Positions 1 to 9,858 of a stretch of 64,000 nt of DNA are shown here, piece by piece. The notes beneath the pieces were generated by a model, which was given only the letters and a program-made list of their open reading frames with translations, was not told the DNA's origin and did not search any database. This DNA is from Mycoplasma zalophi (GTDB lineage: Bacteria > Bacillota_I > Bacilli_A > Mycoplasmatales > Metamycoplasmataceae): NCBI RefSeq assembly GCF_025486335.1, contig NZ_JAOOPZ010000004.1, positions 33,522 through 97,521 on the forward strand, written 5' to 3'. The translations under genes were made by a program, and so were the position numbers. Numbering within the stretch: the stretch's first letter is position 1; each line of letters opens with the position of its first letter.

Positions 1-2
1 AC

Positions 3-650
3 AATTATTATGTTAGCGACAAATTTTTTGCACAATATTTAAAACAAGCAATAGAAAAAGCAGATTATACCAAACTTAAAACAGGTAAAATAACACAACA
101 AAAAGCACAAGAAAACAATAAATTAACTGAATATCAAAACGTTGTAACTTTAATAAAACAATGATTTTTTGATCAATCAATGATAACAATATCAGATGAT
201 ATAAAAATTGTTGAAATTAATTACAATCAAAAACCAGCATGATCTTTAAGTTTAAAATTTGCTTTAAATAACCAAACATCTAAAACAATAAAATTAGACT
301 TCAAAAAAATACCTAAAAATTCAAATTGAGATGAACAAACAATTAAAGAACAAAATTTAAATCGTGGTTTGGCAAACAAATTAAAAAACAAATGAAATGA
401 AGTAGTTGCTAATTCAGAATTTGCAAATAAATTTGAAAATATCCTTCAAACTTTAAAACTAGCTATCTTAGTAGATGATCAACATAAAATTGCTTCTAGA
501 GCATCAGTTATAACTTGAAATATATTAAGCGCTAATATTAGTAAAAAAGTTAAAGCGCCTAGATTTATTTTAAAAAGTTTAGGAGCAAAATTTGTTATTC
601 CTAAACTTACAAAATTAATTACTTCACTAGAAGAAAAATTAAAAAAATAA
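3..650 (+). CDS. C-terminal part of an unrecognised protein
   Basis: The frame is open from the window edge to a TAA at 648-650 if TGA is read as Trp (four in-frame TGAs), giving the last 215 residues of a longer protein. The fragment is Lys/Asn/Gln rich and mostly helical in character, with no transmembrane segment, no cysteine and no motif I recognise. The end is rich in Leu and Lys, as in a coiled or amphipathic tail. A strong terminator follows at 671-719, so it is the last gene of its unit. It could be a secreted or lipid-anchored mycoplasma protein, but the N-terminus that would show this lies outside the window. Confidence 0.7.
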
Positions 651-670
651 TTTTCAAAATTTAAATATTA

Positions 671-719
671 AAAAACAAGTTAAAATTCACAAAAAAGTTT
701 TAAATTTTAACTTGTTTTT
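671..719 (+). terminator. Intrinsic terminator after the first gene
   Basis: A 17-bp perfect inverted repeat (671-687 with 703-719) around a 15-base loop ends in a T run. It closes the transcript of the partial gene. Confidence 0.8.
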
Positions 720-736
720 TGTTATTTTTTAACATA

Positions 737-766
737 AAAAATCAAACATTATAGTGTTTGATTTTT
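737..766. terminator. Bidirectional terminator between convergent genes
   Basis: A 12-bp inverted repeat (737-748 with 755-766) with A-rich and T-rich flanks lies just past the end of plsY on the minus strand. It can stop transcription from either side. Confidence 0.6.
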
Positions 767-797
767 AAATTTGAGTATTTTTTCAGTATTAATACAA

Positions 798-1460
798 TTA
801 TTTTTTAAATATTTTATTTTCTGTTTTATTTATTAATCTTAAAATGTTTTTTCTGTGTGAAATAACTACAAAAATATAACAAATAAATAAAATAACTGCA
901 GGTAGTCAAAATAAATTTTGTACATTTGTAAAACCAAATAAACCAGTTGATATTCAAGGTATTAAGGAAATTAAACTTATTAATAAAGGTACAGTTATTG
1001 AAGCTAGTGAAACGTATTTTGTAATTAATATAATGATTAAAAATAAACAAATTGCAATTAGAAATAACACAAAATTAACAGCTAAGGTAATACCTAAAAA
1101 ACAACTAACTCCCTTACCACCTTTAAATTTAAAATAAATGGGAAATAAGTGCCCTAAAACAACTCCTATACCACAACTAATTGCGATGATATTTTCAACA
1201 AATGGTTGAGAGTGTAATTGTTTTTGAATAAAAAATACCAGTATTATTGTTAAATAAGCTTTTAACATGTCAAATAAAAACACAAAAAGGGCAACATTTT
1301 TTCCATATGTTCTTAGTATATTTGTTGCTCCTGCATTTTTTGAACCTAGTTCTCTTATATCTTGTTTTGATATTTTTTTACTTATTATTATGCTTATATT
1401 TATTGAACCAATGAAATAACTAAGTACTATTAAAATAAAATTTATTCAAATGTAATTCAT
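798..1460 (-). CDS. plsY: Glycerol-3-phosphate acyltransferase PlsY
   Basis: Integral membrane enzyme that transfers an acyl group from acyl-phosphate to glycerol-3-phosphate, the first step of phospholipid synthesis. The 220-residue frame has the usual PlsY length and several hydrophobic spans. The family motifs are visible: GSKNAGATN at about residues 39-47, then GHLFP near 103 and KGGKG near 113-117, which form the phosphate-binding loops on the cytoplasmic side. The frame contains TGA-coded Trp and ends at TAA 798-800. It is transcribed divergently from lepA. The ATG at 1460 has no Shine-Dalgarno sequence but lies 7 bases after a perfect TATAAT, suggesting a leaderless mRNA. Confidence 0.93.
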
Positions 1461-1467
1461 AAATTAA

Positions 1468-1473
1468 ATTATA
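1468..1473 (-). promoter_or_regulatory. -10 box of plsY, leaderless arrangement
   Basis: On the minus strand TATAAT is followed by 7 bases and then the plsY ATG. Transcription would start on or next to the start codon. Confidence 0.55.
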
Positions 1474-1545
1474 TAAAACAATTATATATTTATAAAAAAT
1501 AATATGTTATGCTAACCTGATACACAAGAAATATTAAAAATTTAT

Positions 1546-1551
1546 TATAAT
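1546..1551 (+). promoter_or_regulatory. -10 box of lepA, leaderless arrangement
   Basis: TATAAT followed by 9 bases and the lepA ATG at 1561. No ribosome binding site lies between them. Confidence 0.55.
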
Positions 1552-1560
1552 ATATAAACT

Positions 1561-3354
1561 ATGACAGATAAAAAAATAAGAAACTTTGCAATAATCGCTC
1601 ATATAGACCACGGTAAGTCAACTTTAGCAGACCGTATTTTAGAAATTACAAATACTGTTGAAAAAAGAGATTTAGAAGCTCAACATTTAGATCAAATGGA
1701 ATTAGAACGTGAAAGAGGAATAACAATTAAGTTAAATGCTGTTGAAATTAAGTATAAAGATTATGTTTTCCATTTAATTGATACTCCTGGACACGTTGAT
1801 TTTACTTATGAAGTTTCAAGATCACTTACAGCTTGTGAAGGTGCTTTATTATTGGTTGATGCAACACAAGGAATTGAAGCACAAACCCTTGCAAATGTGT
1901 ATTTAGCAATGGAACATGATTTAGAGATTATTCCAATTATTAATAAAATAGATTTACCTTCAGCTAATCCCGAAGCAGTAAAAAAAGAAATTGAAGATGT
2001 AATCGGTATTGATGCTTCAGATGCTATTTTAGTTAGTGCTAAGACTGGTCAAGGGATTGAAGACGTTTTAGACGCAATTATCAATAAAATTCCTTATCCA
2101 AAAGAAGCAGATACTGCTAAACCGCTAACAGGACTTGTGTTTGACAGTTATTTTGATGCTTATCGTGGTGTAGTTTTACTTGTTAGATTGTTTAATGGAA
2201 AAATATCAGTAGGTGATGAGTTTGTTTTAATGCATAATAAAATGAAATTTTCTGTTACTGAATTAGGAATAAGAACTCCAAAAGAAATTAAAAAAGATTT
2301 TTTACAAGCAGGTCAAGTTGGATGAATTGCTGCAAGTATTCGTGATGCAAAATACATTCAAGTTGGAGATACAATTACATTAACTTCGAATCCAGCACCA
2401 GAACCACTTCCTGGATATAAAAAATTAAAAAGTGTTGTTTATACTGGGTTTTATCCAGTAGATACTCGTGATTTTAATGATTTAAAAGATGCTTTAGAAA
2501 AAATTTCTTTAAGTGATAGCTCAATTTCATACCAACCAGAAACATCTAAAGCTTTAGGATTTGGATTTAGAATTGGGTTTTTAGGTATGTTACATATGGA
2601 AATTCTTCAAGAAAGATTAGAAAGAGAATTTAATTTAGATATTATTGCTACTGCTCCTAGTGTTGAATTTTATGTAACAAAAACAGATGGTGAAACAATA
2701 AATATTACTAACCCTTCATCACTACCTGAAAGAAGTTATATTCAGATGATTGAAGAACCATATATAAGAGCAAGTATTTTTCTTCCACAAGAGTATTTGG
2801 GGTCAATTATGGATCTTTGTCAAAATAAACGTGGAAAATATATTGATATTGAGTACATCGATCAAAATAGAAGAAGATTAATATATGAATTACCATTAAA
2901 TGAAATAATTTTTGACTTCTTTGATCTTTTAAAAAGTTATTCAAAAGGTTATGCAAGTTTTGAATATGATTTTATTGGTTTAAGAGAATCTGAGTTAGTT
3001 AAGGTTGATATTTTATTAAATGGTGAGAAAATTGATGCTTTAGCAATGATTGTTCATAAAGATTCAGCTTATCAAAGAAGTCGTGAATTATGTGAACGTT
3101 TAAAAACTGTTATTCCGCGTCAAAACTTTGAAGTTCCTATTCAAGCTGCAATTGGTGGTAAAATTATAGCGAGAGAAACTGTTAAAGCTTATCGTAAAGA
3201 TGTTACTGCAAAATTATACGGTGGAGATGTTACTCGTAGACAAAAATTACTAAAAAAACAAAAAGCCGGTAAGAAAAGAATGAAAAGTATTGGAACTGTA
3301 GAAGTTCCTCAAGAAGCATTTTTAGCAATTTTAAAAACAGATACTTCAAAATAA
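1561..3354 (+). CDS. lepA: Elongation factor 4 (LepA), ribosomal back-translocase GTPase
   Basis: Translational GTPase of 597 residues, the normal family length. It acts on stalled ribosomes and in 30S assembly. Visible GTPase motifs are AHIDHGKST at residues 13-21 (G1), the switch-I RERGITIK near 57, DTPGHVDF (G3) near 79 and NKID (G4) near 133. The LepA-specific C-terminal end follows, rich in Lys and Arg ([17 protein letters not shown]), which binds tRNA. One TGA (2323-2325) is Trp in domain 2. A membrane protein gene follows after 8 bases, so the two are probably cotranscribed. Confidence 0.97.
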
Positions 3355-3362
3355 GGAAAAAT

Positions 3363-4277
3363 ATGCAACTAAAACCCTGAAATCAAGAACATAAAAATCA
3401 AAATGATGACTCACAACATACTGCTACTATGTCAATAAATAATACAATTGAAAATAAATCTTTTGCATCAACAAAAACAAAAGATCCTGAAGGTATTATC
3501 CCTAATAGCATTATGAGAATTTATAATTGAGAAAATTTATCAAAAATTATTAATATATTAATTTCATCAGTTTTATTAGTAGCTTCTTCAATACTTATAA
3601 TATTATTAGCTCTAAAACCAACATTATTTAAATTGGAAAAAACTCCTTGAATTTGATATGTTTTAATTGGTGTTTTTATGTTATTTGTGTTGTGAAAATG
3701 AATAAATGATGTAATTGAATTTTCTAGTTTAAAAAGATCGATTAAAGATTATCGCGAAACAATTTTAAGACAAGAAAAAACAACACCTGCTTTTATTGGT
3801 ATTTTGTACAGAAAATTAGTTTTAAGGCAAACTTCACATAATTGAATCACTATTGCAACTGTGTTTTATTTTGGAATATTTACATTAATTTTTTGAGCAA
3901 TTAAAGACTCACAATGAATTCAGTATGGTGATTTAGTTCATAAAGACACTAATAATCCTGCTTTTGTTTTGGATTTTAAAACATGAATAAATAATTCATT
4001 TCCAAATCCAATTAACTGAGTTTATTTATTTACAGGTATAATATTTTTAATAGTATTAATTCACATCGTGTGAGCTATATTAAGAAAAGTAAGAATAACA
4101 AATATTAGGGATTCTTTTGGATTAGAAACAGAAATCATTCAAAAAATTCAAGAAGAAAAAGCGAAACAAAATCGCTTTTATGCAAAAATATTTTTAATAT
4201 CAATCTTATTGGTATTAATATTACCATTTATAATTTATATATTTACAAAGAAAATATTTTTAAGGAAAAGAGGTTAA
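3363..4277 (+). CDS. Mycoplasma-type multi-pass membrane protein of unknown function
   Basis: A 304-residue protein with many TGA-coded Trp residues. A hydrophilic Asn/Gln/Ser/Thr-rich N-terminus of about 60 residues is followed by hydrophobic spans near residues 63-85, 93-113, 160-182 and 222-243, and one near the C-terminus before a basic tail. A charged cytoplasmic loop lies between spans 2 and 3. I recognise no catalytic motif. Its position and topology recall the conserved MSC_0882-type mycoplasma membrane proteins, but that is a memory-based guess. An AAGGAAAA site overlaps the lepA stop, and the yneF-like gene begins one base after its own stop, which indicates an operon. Confidence 0.8.
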
Positions 4278-4278
4278 T

Positions 4279-4506
4279 ATGTCAACAGGTGCTATTGTAG
4301 CTTTAGCTATTGGATTATTTTTAGTAGGGTTATTAGTTGGAGCAATTTTTGCCGCTTGATTAACTCAACGTAAAATCAAAAAACAATTAGATGAAAATCC
4401 TCCAATTAATGAAAAAATGATTCGTGTTATGTTTGCGCAGATGGGGCGTAAAGCATCAGAAACACAAATTAAAAGCATAATGCGTTCAATGAAACAAGCT
4501 AAATAA
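4279..4506 (+). CDS. Small membrane protein of the YneF/UPF0154 family
   Basis: A 75-residue protein with one N-terminal transmembrane helix (about residues 5-28) and a charged cytoplasmic tail. The tail carries the family pattern NPPINEKMIR followed by MGRKASETQIKSIM, typical of UPF0154. Its function is not known; in Firmicutes and mollicutes it is widely conserved. An AAGAGG site upstream and one-base spacing to the preceding gene indicate cotranscription with lepA. A terminator follows directly. Confidence 0.88.
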
Positions 4507-4515
4507 AAATGAATT

Positions 4516-4548
4516 AAAAAATTAACATCGACAAAATGTTAATTTTTT
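4516..4548. terminator. Terminator between the lepA unit and the Nudix gene
   Basis: A 13-bp perfect inverted repeat (4516-4528 with 4536-4548) with a 7-base loop, with T runs on both strands, lies between convergent genes. Confidence 0.8.
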
Positions 4549-4567
4549 ATTACCTAATTTATTTATA

Positions 4568-5101
4568 TTAATCTTCAATTAATTTGTAATATAAATAAGC
4601 TAAACTAGCAATAGTTAGTTCATTTTTAACTATTTCTTTAAAGTCTTTTTCACTATATCATTTGTTATAACTTACTTTTTCAAATACAGAACCATCAGTA
4701 GTAGGTTCAATTTGTTTTAAATTAGTAACATCAAAAATAAAACCACAAACAATTTCATTTGATTGTGTACTTGCTAGCATTCTAAATGATTTAACTAGAT
4801 TTTCTTCATTAACCTTAATTCCTGCTTCTTCAAATGTTTCTCTTATTGCTGTTTGTAAATAAGTTTCATTTTGTTCTAAACCACCAGTAATAGGGCTTGG
4901 AAAACAATCGTTTCATTTTTGTTTTTCTTTTATTTCGGGTAATGGTTGAAAATGAACTAAAAATTCTCTTTGATTATTTGTTATACGATAACAAAGTACA
5001 GCAACTGAATCAATATTTTTTCTTTCAGAATAAATAAAACCTTTGTCGGTTTGATAAAGACTTAATCAAGGTGTAAAATACAATAATTTATCTTTTTTCA
5101 T
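4568..5101 (-). CDS. Nudix hydrolase
   Basis: A 177-residue Nudix pyrophosphohydrolase. The Nudix box is complete: a GG, then E five residues on, and seven residues later RETFEEAGI, fitting the G-x5-E-x7-REUxEExGU pattern that binds Mg2+ and the diphosphate. The substrate cannot be read from the sequence; an ADP-ribose or sugar-nucleotide pyrophosphatase is plausible from the length and the hydrophobic N-terminal strand pattern. The frame has three TGA-coded Trp residues. An AAGGAAAAT sequence precedes the ATG. It is convergent with the lepA unit. Confidence 0.9.
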
Positions 5102-5227
5102 ATTTTCCTTAAACTTAAATTAAATTTAAATATCTAATTTATACATATATATTACAACAATTAAAAACAAGTGTTTAAAAATAAAATATATACATATAAA
5201 AATTGTAAGAAAAAATTTTTATTTTTT

Positions 5228-5257
5228 TTAACAACTTTTTTAAAAATAGTATAAAAT
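5228..5257 (+). promoter_or_regulatory. Promoter of 5S rRNA copy 1
   Basis: TTAACA (5228-5233), an 18-bp spacer and TAAAAT (5252-5257) lie 7 to 8 bases before the 5S sequence. Confidence 0.6.
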
Positions 5258-5264
5258 ATTAATT

Positions 5265-5365
5265 ACAGCAATCAAAGAGAAGGGGTTCACCTGATTCCAT
5301 TCCGAACTCAGCAGTTAAGACCTTCATCGCCGACGATACCGTATGGGAAAATAGGACATTGCTAT
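5265..5365 (+). rRNA. rrf: 5S ribosomal RNA, copy 1
   Basis: The core carries the conserved 5S segments CCATTCCGAAC, AGTTAAG and the ATAGGACATT end, and a short helix I (AGCAAT with ATTGCT). At about 100 bases it is short for a 5S. No 16S or 23S gene is adjacent. It has its own promoter, and a run of T residues after the helix I strand probably ends transcription. The RNA is identical in all three copies. Confidence 0.93.
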
Positions 5366-5456
5366 TTTTTTTATTCTTTTTTTAATACAAAAGCAATTTT
5401 AAATATTGTATTTTTTAGATTTAGTGCAAAAAATACAGTGATAAAATGTATATATT

Positions 5457-6386
5457 ATGAAAAACGAAAATATTTTTATATTAGCAATTAGTGTTCTTTC
5501 TCTTATCGTTTCTATTTTTTCATTGTTATTTTTTTATCTATACCCTTACATTAAACAACATATGATAAATAAAACCTTTACAAGAATTGAAAAATTTTAT
5601 TCATTATATTCATATTTAAATCCTTGACTTTTACCAAAGGGTACAAAAACACAAAACTTGACTTATCAATTAATACATCAATCTTTGTTTTCAAGTGGAC
5701 TTCCTAAATTTAATTATTTATTTGAAAACATAGGACAAAATATATTTGAATTTAATCCTTTTGTTTTAAGGTATACAAGTTGGGAAAAACAACTAACAAT
5801 TACAGAAATTATTTACTTTTATAACTTTTGAAAAAAAGCTTTACCAAAGCTTAATTATATTAAAAATGTTATAAACAAATATGACTATATAATGGAAGTT
5901 GAATTAAAAAGAAAAATAATTGTATATAGAGATTCATCTGAGAAAAAAATTGAAGAATCATCTATTTCTCTTTGTCCTTCATTTGATAAAATGAAACTAC
6001 TTAGAATTTTCACTAATCCATCTTCTTTTGATCATAAAGAAACAAAATTTAACTTAGATTGTATTGATGAATTAGAATATAATGAAAAAAATAAATATAA
6101 AAAAGAATTAAAATCAAATAAGTTTAGTTTAAATTTAAGGTTCTCAGGTTCTGATGCAAATAACGAATATTGTTATTCTATCATATTTGAAAATGAAAAA
6201 ATTACTAGAATTGAAACATTTTTGGATAGTAATATTCTTTATTATTCAAAAAAACCTAGTAAAGAAACCATAGAAAAAACAATAAAAGATTTGGAATGAA
6301 TAAACAAAACTTTTAATATAAATTCTATTTCATTAATTAATGACCCCACAACAACTAAATATATTAAAACTAAGCATTATTTATAA
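5457..6386 (+). CDS. Membrane-anchored protein of unknown function between 5S genes
   Basis: A 309-residue protein with one N-terminal hydrophobic segment (about residues 5-30), read as a signal anchor, so most of the protein would be extracellular or membrane-facing. The rest is rich in Lys, Asn, Tyr and Phe; I recognise no domain. TGA codes Trp in several positions (for example 6297-6299). There is no clear Shine-Dalgarno sequence, but TAAAAT ends 9 bases before the ATG. It lies between 5S copy 1 and copies 2 and 3 and has no obvious partner gene. The identical flanking 5S copies mean recombination could delete it. Confidence 0.75.
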
Positions 6387-6443
6387 CTAATTAGTAACAT
6401 TTTGCTGTTAACAAAAAAGTACATTAAATAAAATTTATTTTTT

Positions 6444-6472
6444 TTGTAAAATTTAAAAAAATAGTGTAAAAT
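6444..6472 (+). promoter_or_regulatory. Promoter of 5S rRNA copy 2
   Basis: TTGTAA (6444-6449), exactly 17 bp, TAAAAT (6467-6472). The same block recurs before copy 3. Confidence 0.65.
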
Positions 6473-6479
6473 ATTAATT

Positions 6480-6580
6480 ACAGCAATCAAAGAGAAGGGG
6501 TTCACCTGATTCCATTCCGAACTCAGCAGTTAAGACCTTCATCGCCGACGATACCGTATGGGAAAATAGGACATTGCTAT
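6480..6580 (+). rRNA. rrf: 5S ribosomal RNA, copy 2
   Basis: Base-for-base the same RNA as copy 1, with the same T-rich end. It is the first member of a 152-bp tandem unit (promoter plus gene plus T run) that is repeated as copy 3. Confidence 0.93.
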
Positions 6581-6595
6581 TTTTTTTATCTTTTT

Positions 6596-6624
6596 TTGTA
6601 AAATTTAAAAAAATAGTGTAAAAT
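6596..6624 (+). promoter_or_regulatory. Promoter of 5S rRNA copy 3
   Basis: TTGTAA (6596-6601), 17 bp, TAAAAT (6619-6624), identical to the copy 2 promoter at a 152-bp offset. Confidence 0.65.
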
Positions 6625-6631
6625 ATTAATT

Positions 6632-6732
6632 ACAGCAATCAAAGAGAAGGGGTTCACCTGATTCCATTCCGAACTCAGCAGTTAAGACCTTCATCGCCGA
6701 CGATACCGTATGGGAAAATAGGACATTGCTAT
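6632..6732 (+). rRNA. rrf: 5S ribosomal RNA, copy 3
   Basis: Third identical 5S copy, 152 bp after copy 2 and followed by the same T run. whiA starts 78 bases downstream. Confidence 0.93.
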
Positions 6733-6810
6733 TTTTTTTATCTTTTTTGCTAAAATGTAGATATAAAAAATAGTTAATAAGTCAATAAATAATAAACATT
6801 GTGAGAATAT

Positions 6811-7638
6811 ATGAAAATAACATTTACCCAAAAAGTTAAATTAGAAGTAATCGATCAAAAAATAAGTTGAGAATCAGCGATAAATTTTTTAAATGGAATT
6901 TTGTATACTCAAACTAATACTAAAATACATAAATTAATAATAAATAATGAAAATATTAGAAAATTCATTGAAAAAATCTTACAAACATTAAACATTGAAT
7001 ACAAGTTACCTAAAAAAAATTGACTTTTATTTGAAATACCCGAGATATTTTTTACTTATAAATATAGAAAGAAAAAAGAATTTTTTGCAGGAATTTTTAT
7101 TGTTAGCGGATCAGTTAGTGATGTAAAAAGCACTTCCTATCATCTTGAAATAAAAACAAAAGATTTTAAATTTGCAAATGATATTCAGGAAATAATGGAT
7201 CATTATGGAATATCTTTTAAGATGGTTTTTAGAAAAGATCATTATTTGTTATATATTAAAAAAGTTGAACAAATTTGTGACTTTTTAAAAGCCATTGGCG
7301 CTGTAGAAAGTTATTTGATTTTTGAAGAAAAAAAGATTGATAGAGATTATACAAACACAATTAATAGATTAACTAATTTTGATTTTTATAATCAACAAAA
7401 AATTGCAAAAAGCTATTTAAATTTTTTAAATCAATACGATTTCATTTGTGCTAATAATTTGCAAAATCTATTTACTTATGAACAAATTATTTTTTATGAA
7501 ACTAAAAAAGAAAATGATGGTGCAAGTTTAAATGATTTAGTACTGCTTTTAGAACAAAAAAACATAAAAAAAACAAAGTCAACATTAGGTTATTACTTAA
7601 AAAAAATTGATAAGGTGTATAATAAATACAAAAAATAG
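6811..7638 (+). CDS. whiA: DNA-binding protein WhiA
   Basis: A 275-residue WhiA homolog. WhiA combines a degenerate LAGLIDADG-type domain with a C-terminal helix-turn-helix; in Mycoplasma gallisepticum it has been linked to control of ribosomal protein genes. Visible here are FAGIFIVSGSVSD and YHLEIK in the N-terminal domain, FLKAIGA and the INRLTNFDFYNQQKIAKS segment (usual form NRxxNxExANxxK), and the C-terminal helix SLNDLVLLLEQKN followed by STLGYYLKKI. It is more diverged than Firmicute versions. The ATG at 6811 has only a weak GTGAGAA site. The next gene starts 8 bases later behind a strong AGGAGG, suggesting an operon. Confidence 0.88.
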
Positions 7639-7646
7639 GAGGAAAT

Positions 7647-8432
7647 ATGTATCAATACAACAATGAAACAGTAAATTACTCATTTAGTGAACTAAAAACT
7701 CAAAAAAAACACAAACTTTTGGGTTTGAGTTTACTGTGATTTAGTTTAGGAATTTTTATAACCATTTTATTTAGTGGAGTAATTGCTTCAATTCCTAGTG
7801 TGTATATCTCATGAATTTCATTTACGTTAAACATAGGGGTATCACCACAGACATTTATTTATGTGTCAGTTATTGTGGAATTTATTGCATGCTTTATATT
7901 TCAACTATTTTTTGCTTACAAAAAAAATAAAAAAATCAGTATAGTAATATCAATTATTGCTTATTTTGCTTATGTTTTGATAAGTACAGCTTCTTTAACA
8001 TTTTTTACATTAGCATTAAATGCTTATTCACAACTAAATATGGCTCACGCAATATTAATGTTTATTATACCAATAGCAATGTTTGCGGTTGTTGGTGTTT
8101 TGGGATACTTTGATAAAGTAGATTTCAGTAAATTTACTTGAATAGTAACTGTTGGAATTATTGCAACAGTTGTTATGTGAATAATTTCATTTTTTACAGT
8201 ATTTAGATCAAACAAAATTTGAAGTTTATATTTTGCATTAATGATTATTGTGTCTTTAGTAATAATTGGATTTAATTTTCAAATTATTAAAAAATATGAC
8301 GTTGAATTAGAAAATAGCAACCAAAATAATTTGGTTATTGTGGGATTAAGTATTACTTTTGGATTCAATTTATATATATTATTTATTGGATTAATTTGAA
8401 AAGTTTTAATGTTAATGCTAAGAAATAAGTAG
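7647..8432 (+). CDS. Bax inhibitor-1-like membrane protein (MAG0110-type)
   Basis: A 261-residue, very hydrophobic protein with about seven transmembrane helices after a hydrophilic N-terminal stretch of roughly 30 residues. The helix pattern and segments such as FFTLALNAYS resemble the Bax inhibitor-1/YccA family, which forms pH-sensitive Ca2+ leak channels; the conserved paired aspartates of the family are not evident to me, so this is a tentative family call. TGA is used for several Trp codons. An AGGAGG site lies 6 bases before the ATG and the stop is TAG. Confidence 0.75.
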
Positions 8433-8513
8433 CAATAAAAGAATTTAATATAACAAATTAAGTTAATTATTATATTGAACAAAAACAAACACAAAATTTA
8501 AACAGGAGAAAAA

Positions 8514-9698
8514 ATGATAAACAAAATATTAGTTATAAATGCAGGCTCATCATCAATTAAATGATCATTATTTAATGAAGAAAATCTTGATTTATTAGCA
8601 TCTGGTTTAGCTGAAAGAATTAATGTTGATGGTAATTTAGTTTGTAAATTTGCTGGACAAGTTTTTGAAAAAAAAGTTGGTTTAAAAGATCATGAGGAAG
8701 CTGTTAGAGAGATTTTACAACAATGAAGTGAAAATAATATTGTTGAATCAATTGATGACATTAAAGTTGTAGGATTTAGAGTTGTAAATGCAGGACCTGA
8801 TTTAATGAAATCAACAATAATAACTGATGAAGTTTTATTTGAAATTCACAGAAATACAAAATTAGCACCTCTACACAACCCAGGAGCTATACAATCTATT
8901 AAAGCTTTCCAAAAATTACTGCCAAATGCAAAATTAACAATGACAGTTGACACAGGATTCCACGCAACAATCCCTAAAATAAATTATTCATATGCAATTG
9001 ACAAAGATTTAGCTAAAGAATATTCAATAAGAAAATATGGATTCCATGGTGTAAGTCATAGATTTGTAACACTAAAATTACAAGAAATTTTGAATAAAGA
9101 AAAAGTTAATTTTGTTAATTTACACTTAGGAAATGGTTCATCTTTATGTGCTATTCAAGATTCAAAATCTATTGATACTACTATGGGATTTACACCTCTT
9201 TCAGGAGTTATGATGGGAACAAGAAGTGGTGATGTTGATCCTTCTATAGTTTTATATTTATCTAAAGAATTAAATATTGATGCACAGGAAGCTACTGACA
9301 TTTTAAACAAAAAATCAGGATTATTAGGAGTTAGTGGAATTTCAAGCGATATGCGTGACTTAGAAAAAGTTCAATTAACAAATGAAAATGCACGTTTTGC
9401 ACTTGATTTATTTGCACAAAAATCAGCTGACTATTTAGCTTTATATTTAAACAAAATTGCTAAAAAACTAGATGCTATAGTATTTACAGCTGGTATTGGA
9501 GAAAATGATCCATTAACTAGACAAAATATTATTAATAGAATTCATTCATATAATGTAAAATTATCTGAAAAAAATACTGAAAAATTTGATAAATGATCTT
9601 TAATTAGCTCAGATGACAGTGAAATTCCGGTATTTGTAATTAGAACAAATGAGGAATTAATGATTGCTACAGATGCAAAAGAATTAACAACAAAATAA
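8514..9698 (+). CDS. ackA: Acetate kinase
   Basis: Makes ATP from acetyl phosphate, the main substrate-level ATP source besides glycolysis in such organisms. The 394-residue length is normal. Visible motifs: NAGSSSIKW at residues 7-15, DTGFHATIP, KYGFHGVSH, HLGNGSSLC, GTRSGDVDP and IGENDPLTR near the C-terminus, which together supply the known Arg, Asp, His and Glu active-site residues. One oddity is that the usual HRVVHGG segment reads FRVVNAG: the substrate-binding Arg is kept but the following His and Gly are changed. There is an AGGAGA site before the ATG, and no pta gene nearby. Confidence 0.96.
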
Positions 9699-9702
9699 TT
9701 TA

Positions 9703-9726
9703 AAATGCCAATTGGCATTTTTTTTA
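9703..9726 (+). terminator. Terminator after ackA
   Basis: A 7-bp stem (AAATGCC with GGCATTT) with a 4-base AATT loop is followed by a run of T residues. Confidence 0.85.
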
Positions 9727-9804
9727 TTAACATAACATAAAATTGAAAAATTATATTATAATAATATAAGTTATTTTTAAGTAACTATATTTTAAATATA
9801 AAAT

Positions 9805-9858
9805 GGGGAAGGCACTCCTTGGCCAAAAAGGCCCAAAAGTCCAAAAGGAGAATAAATG
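9805..9858 (+). promoter_or_regulatory. Structured leader of rpsF masking its ribosome binding site
   Basis: A GC-rich island in AT-rich DNA sits directly before rpsF. CTCCTT at 9815-9820 is the exact complement of the rpsF Shine-Dalgarno AAGGAG at 9845-9850, and inside lies a GGCC-A5-GGCC hairpin (9821-9833). An alternative hairpin, AAGG-CACT-CCTT (9809-9820), would release the site. S6:S18 binds leaders of this operon in other bacteria; equivalence here is inferred. A TATAAT at 9757-9762 could be the promoter -10. Confidence 0.6.

Larger units (their letters stand above)
6444..6747 (+). repeat. Tandem duplication of a promoter-5S unit (152 bp)
   Basis: Two direct repeats of a 152-bp unit, each holding the -35/-10 boxes, the 5S gene and its T tail. 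Copy 1 shares the RNA and the -10 region but has a different -35 region, so copies 2 and 3 are the more recent duplication. The 424 bases between the neighbouring protein genes hold nothing else that I can see. Confidence 0.85.

Noticed and set aside
5265..6732. CRISPR-like repeats
   Set aside because: The repeated unit is a complete 5S gene with promoter; spacing is uneven and there is no cas gene.
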